This document shows, in pieces, positions 13,948 through 14,901 of a stretch of DNA of 14,901 nt. The stretch is from the NCBI GenBank assembly GCA_035455185.1, contig DATIFQ010000113.1:1-14901 (forward strand), in the 5' to 3' direction. The first letter of the stretch is position 1. The number at the start of each line of letters is the position of its first letter. Both the position numbers and the translations under genes were made by a program. The notes under the pieces were generated by a model that worked only from the letters and a program-made list of their open reading frames with translations, did no database searches and had not been told where the DNA came from. The stretch is from JAEHDI01 sp035455185 (GTDB lineage Bacteria; Acidobacteriota; Terriglobia; Bryobacterales; Bryobacteraceae).

Positions 13948-14901
13948 ATGTCCACCGTCATGAAGGACGTCTGGTTCGGATTGCGGATCCTGCGGCGCAA
14001 CCCGTGGTTCACGGCCATCGCCGTCCTGTCGCTCGGCCTGGGCATTGCGGTGAACACGACGGTGTTCAGTTGGATCGATTCCGTCCTGCTGCACCCCTTC
14101 CCCGGCGTCGGCGATCCGCAGGAACTCGCACTCATTGAGACCGTGACCCCCACAGGGGAGTATCTGGTCAACACCTCCGTTCTCGACTACCTCGATTACC
14201 GGGACAAACTGAAGCTGGTCTCCGGAGTGGCCCTCGGGCGATTCACGCCCTTGAGCGTCGGGGCCGACGGCAAAACGGCGCGCGCCTGGGCGGAACTCGT
14301 CTCGCCAAACTACTTCGATTTGCTGAAGGTCAAGCCCGTGTTGGGCCGTGGGTTTCTGCCCGAGGAGGTACGCGAGGAAGGCGGCGCCCCGGTTGCCGTC
14401 ATCAGCTATGGCATGTGGCAGGCCCGGTTCGGCGGCGACCCAAAGGTGCTGGGCAAGATCATCCGTTTGAACCGGCACGAGTTGACCATCATCGGTGTGG
14501 CGCCCCGGGAGTTCCACGGGTCGCTGGCCGGTGTGGTCTTCGACGTGTGGGTGCCGGCCACGATGGCCACGGCGATGGGCACCGGCGACGGTACACTGCA
14601 CTACCGCGGGACGCGCGACCAGACCTCCACGATCGTGCGGCTGAAGCCTGGCGTCACCCTCGAGCAGGTGCGCGCGGAAGTCAGCGCGCTAGGCAAACGG
14701 CTGGCGGAGCTCTACCCTGACACCAACCGGGGCATCGACCTCACGGTAACACCGGTGTGGAAGGGGCATCTCGGCGCCCAGGGCATGCTGCTCCAGCCGC
14801 TGCGGACTCTGATGGCGGTCTCCGCGCTCCTGCTGCTGATCGTCTGCGCAAACGTCGCCAACCTGCTGCTCGCCCGCGCAGTATCCCGCCAGAAGGAGTT
14901 C
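13948..14901 (+). CDS. ADOP-family ABC permease (third copy, 3' end outside window)
   Basis: 318 codons are open from ATG 13948 to the window edge, without a stop or frameshift. An in-frame ATG at 13960 is an alternative; neither has a clear ribosome binding site. The N-terminus 'KDVWFGLRILRRNPWFTAIAVLSLGLGIAVNTTVFS' (6-41) is the ADOP lead-in and first membrane segment. The periplasmic MacB-like core includes 'SPNYFDLLKVKPVLGRGF', 'ISYGMWQARFGGDPKVLGK', 'IIGVAPREFHG' and 'TSTIVRLKPGVTLEQVRAEV'. The visible part ends in the first FtsX segment 'LLLLIVCANVANLLLARAVSRQKEF'. It differs clearly from the other two copies: it has L-R-I-L-R-R-N-P and a longer 'FHGSLAGVVFDVWVPATMATAMG' loop, a variant common among ADOPs. 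The second half and tail cannot be seen. Divergent from the serine hydrolase. Confidence 0.93.
   Translation, partial: MSTVMKDVWFGLRILRRNPWFTAIAVLSLGLGIAVNTTVFSWIDSVLLHPFPGVGDPQELALIETVTPTGEYLVNTSVLDYLDYRDKLKLVSGVALGRFTPLSVGADGKTARAWAELVSPNYFDLLKVKPVLGRGFLPEEVREEGGAPVAVISYGMWQARFGGDPKVLGKIIRLNRHELTIIGVAPREFHGSLAGVVFDVWVPATMATAMGTGDGTLHYRGTRDQTSTIVRLKPGVTLEQVRAEVSALGKRLAELYPDTNRGIDLTVTPVWKGHLGAQGMLLQPLRTLMAVSALLLLIVCANVANLLLARAVSRQKEF

Noticed and set aside
13752..14174. N-terminal extension of the serine hydrolase frame
   Set aside because: It would place about 140 residues before a clear signal peptide and overlap the divergent ADOP gene.
12904..14601. 565-codon minus-strand open frame crossing the serine hydrolase and the third ADOP
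   Set aside because: It runs through two recognisable genes and the spacer between them in another frame and shows no family pattern.

Overview
The window looks like chromosomal DNA of an Acidobacteriota bacterium from the Solibacter/Bryobacter group. Three things point there. The coding DNA is GC-rich. Three large permeases have the layout of the 'acidobacterial duplicated orphan permease' (ADOP) family. One secreted hydrolase ends in the 'Solibacter C-terminal' domain (TIGR03437-like). Tat-type signal peptides (T/S-R-R-x-F) on sugar-related proteins also fit. No rRNA, tRNA, CRISPR array, transposase or phage gene was recognised.

Left part (1-4891): a carbohydrate-flavoured region. A plus-strand group holds the C-terminal end of a probable glycoside hydrolase (1-294), a URO-D-superfamily protein (302-1366) and a Tat-exported TIM-barrel protein resembling hypothetical glycosyl hydrolase family 6 (1363-2454). 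The last two overlap by ATGA and are probably translationally coupled. A convergent secreted alkaline phosphatase follows (3533-2451; the stops overlap by 4 bp). It is divergent from a Tat-exported Gfo/Idh/MocA-type oxidoreductase (3617-4891). The 83-bp divergent control region contains a perfect 9-bp inverted repeat with a TAGAAT -10-like hexamer facing each gene.

Middle part (4912-11894, all minus strand): two ADOP permeases bracket a small block. In transcription order it runs ADOP (11894-9432), a yefM-yoeB type II toxin-antitoxin pair (9360-9073 and 9089-8817) behind a perfect 25-bp palindromic operator, a small secreted protein (8590-8168), a small glycine-zipper membrane or secreted protein (7957-7430), and a second ADOP (7344-4912). 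No ABC ATPase lies in the window, so the permeases are orphans here, as the family name implies.

Right part (12048-14901): a secreted serine hydrolase (beta-lactamase/esterase/NylB-like) with a C-terminal Solibacter-type domain, on the minus strand. It is divergent from a third ADOP that runs off the right edge.

There is no stretch above 300 bp without a gene. The intergenic spacers (about 85-230 bp) hold several short inverted or tandem repeats, including scattered GGCGGAC-containing units. Nothing amounts to an obviously new defence or biosynthetic system. The points most worth following are the URO-D/glycosidase coupling, the toxin-antitoxin operator and overlap, the symmetrical divergent promoter, and a possible Shine-Dalgarno-sequestering leader hairpin.
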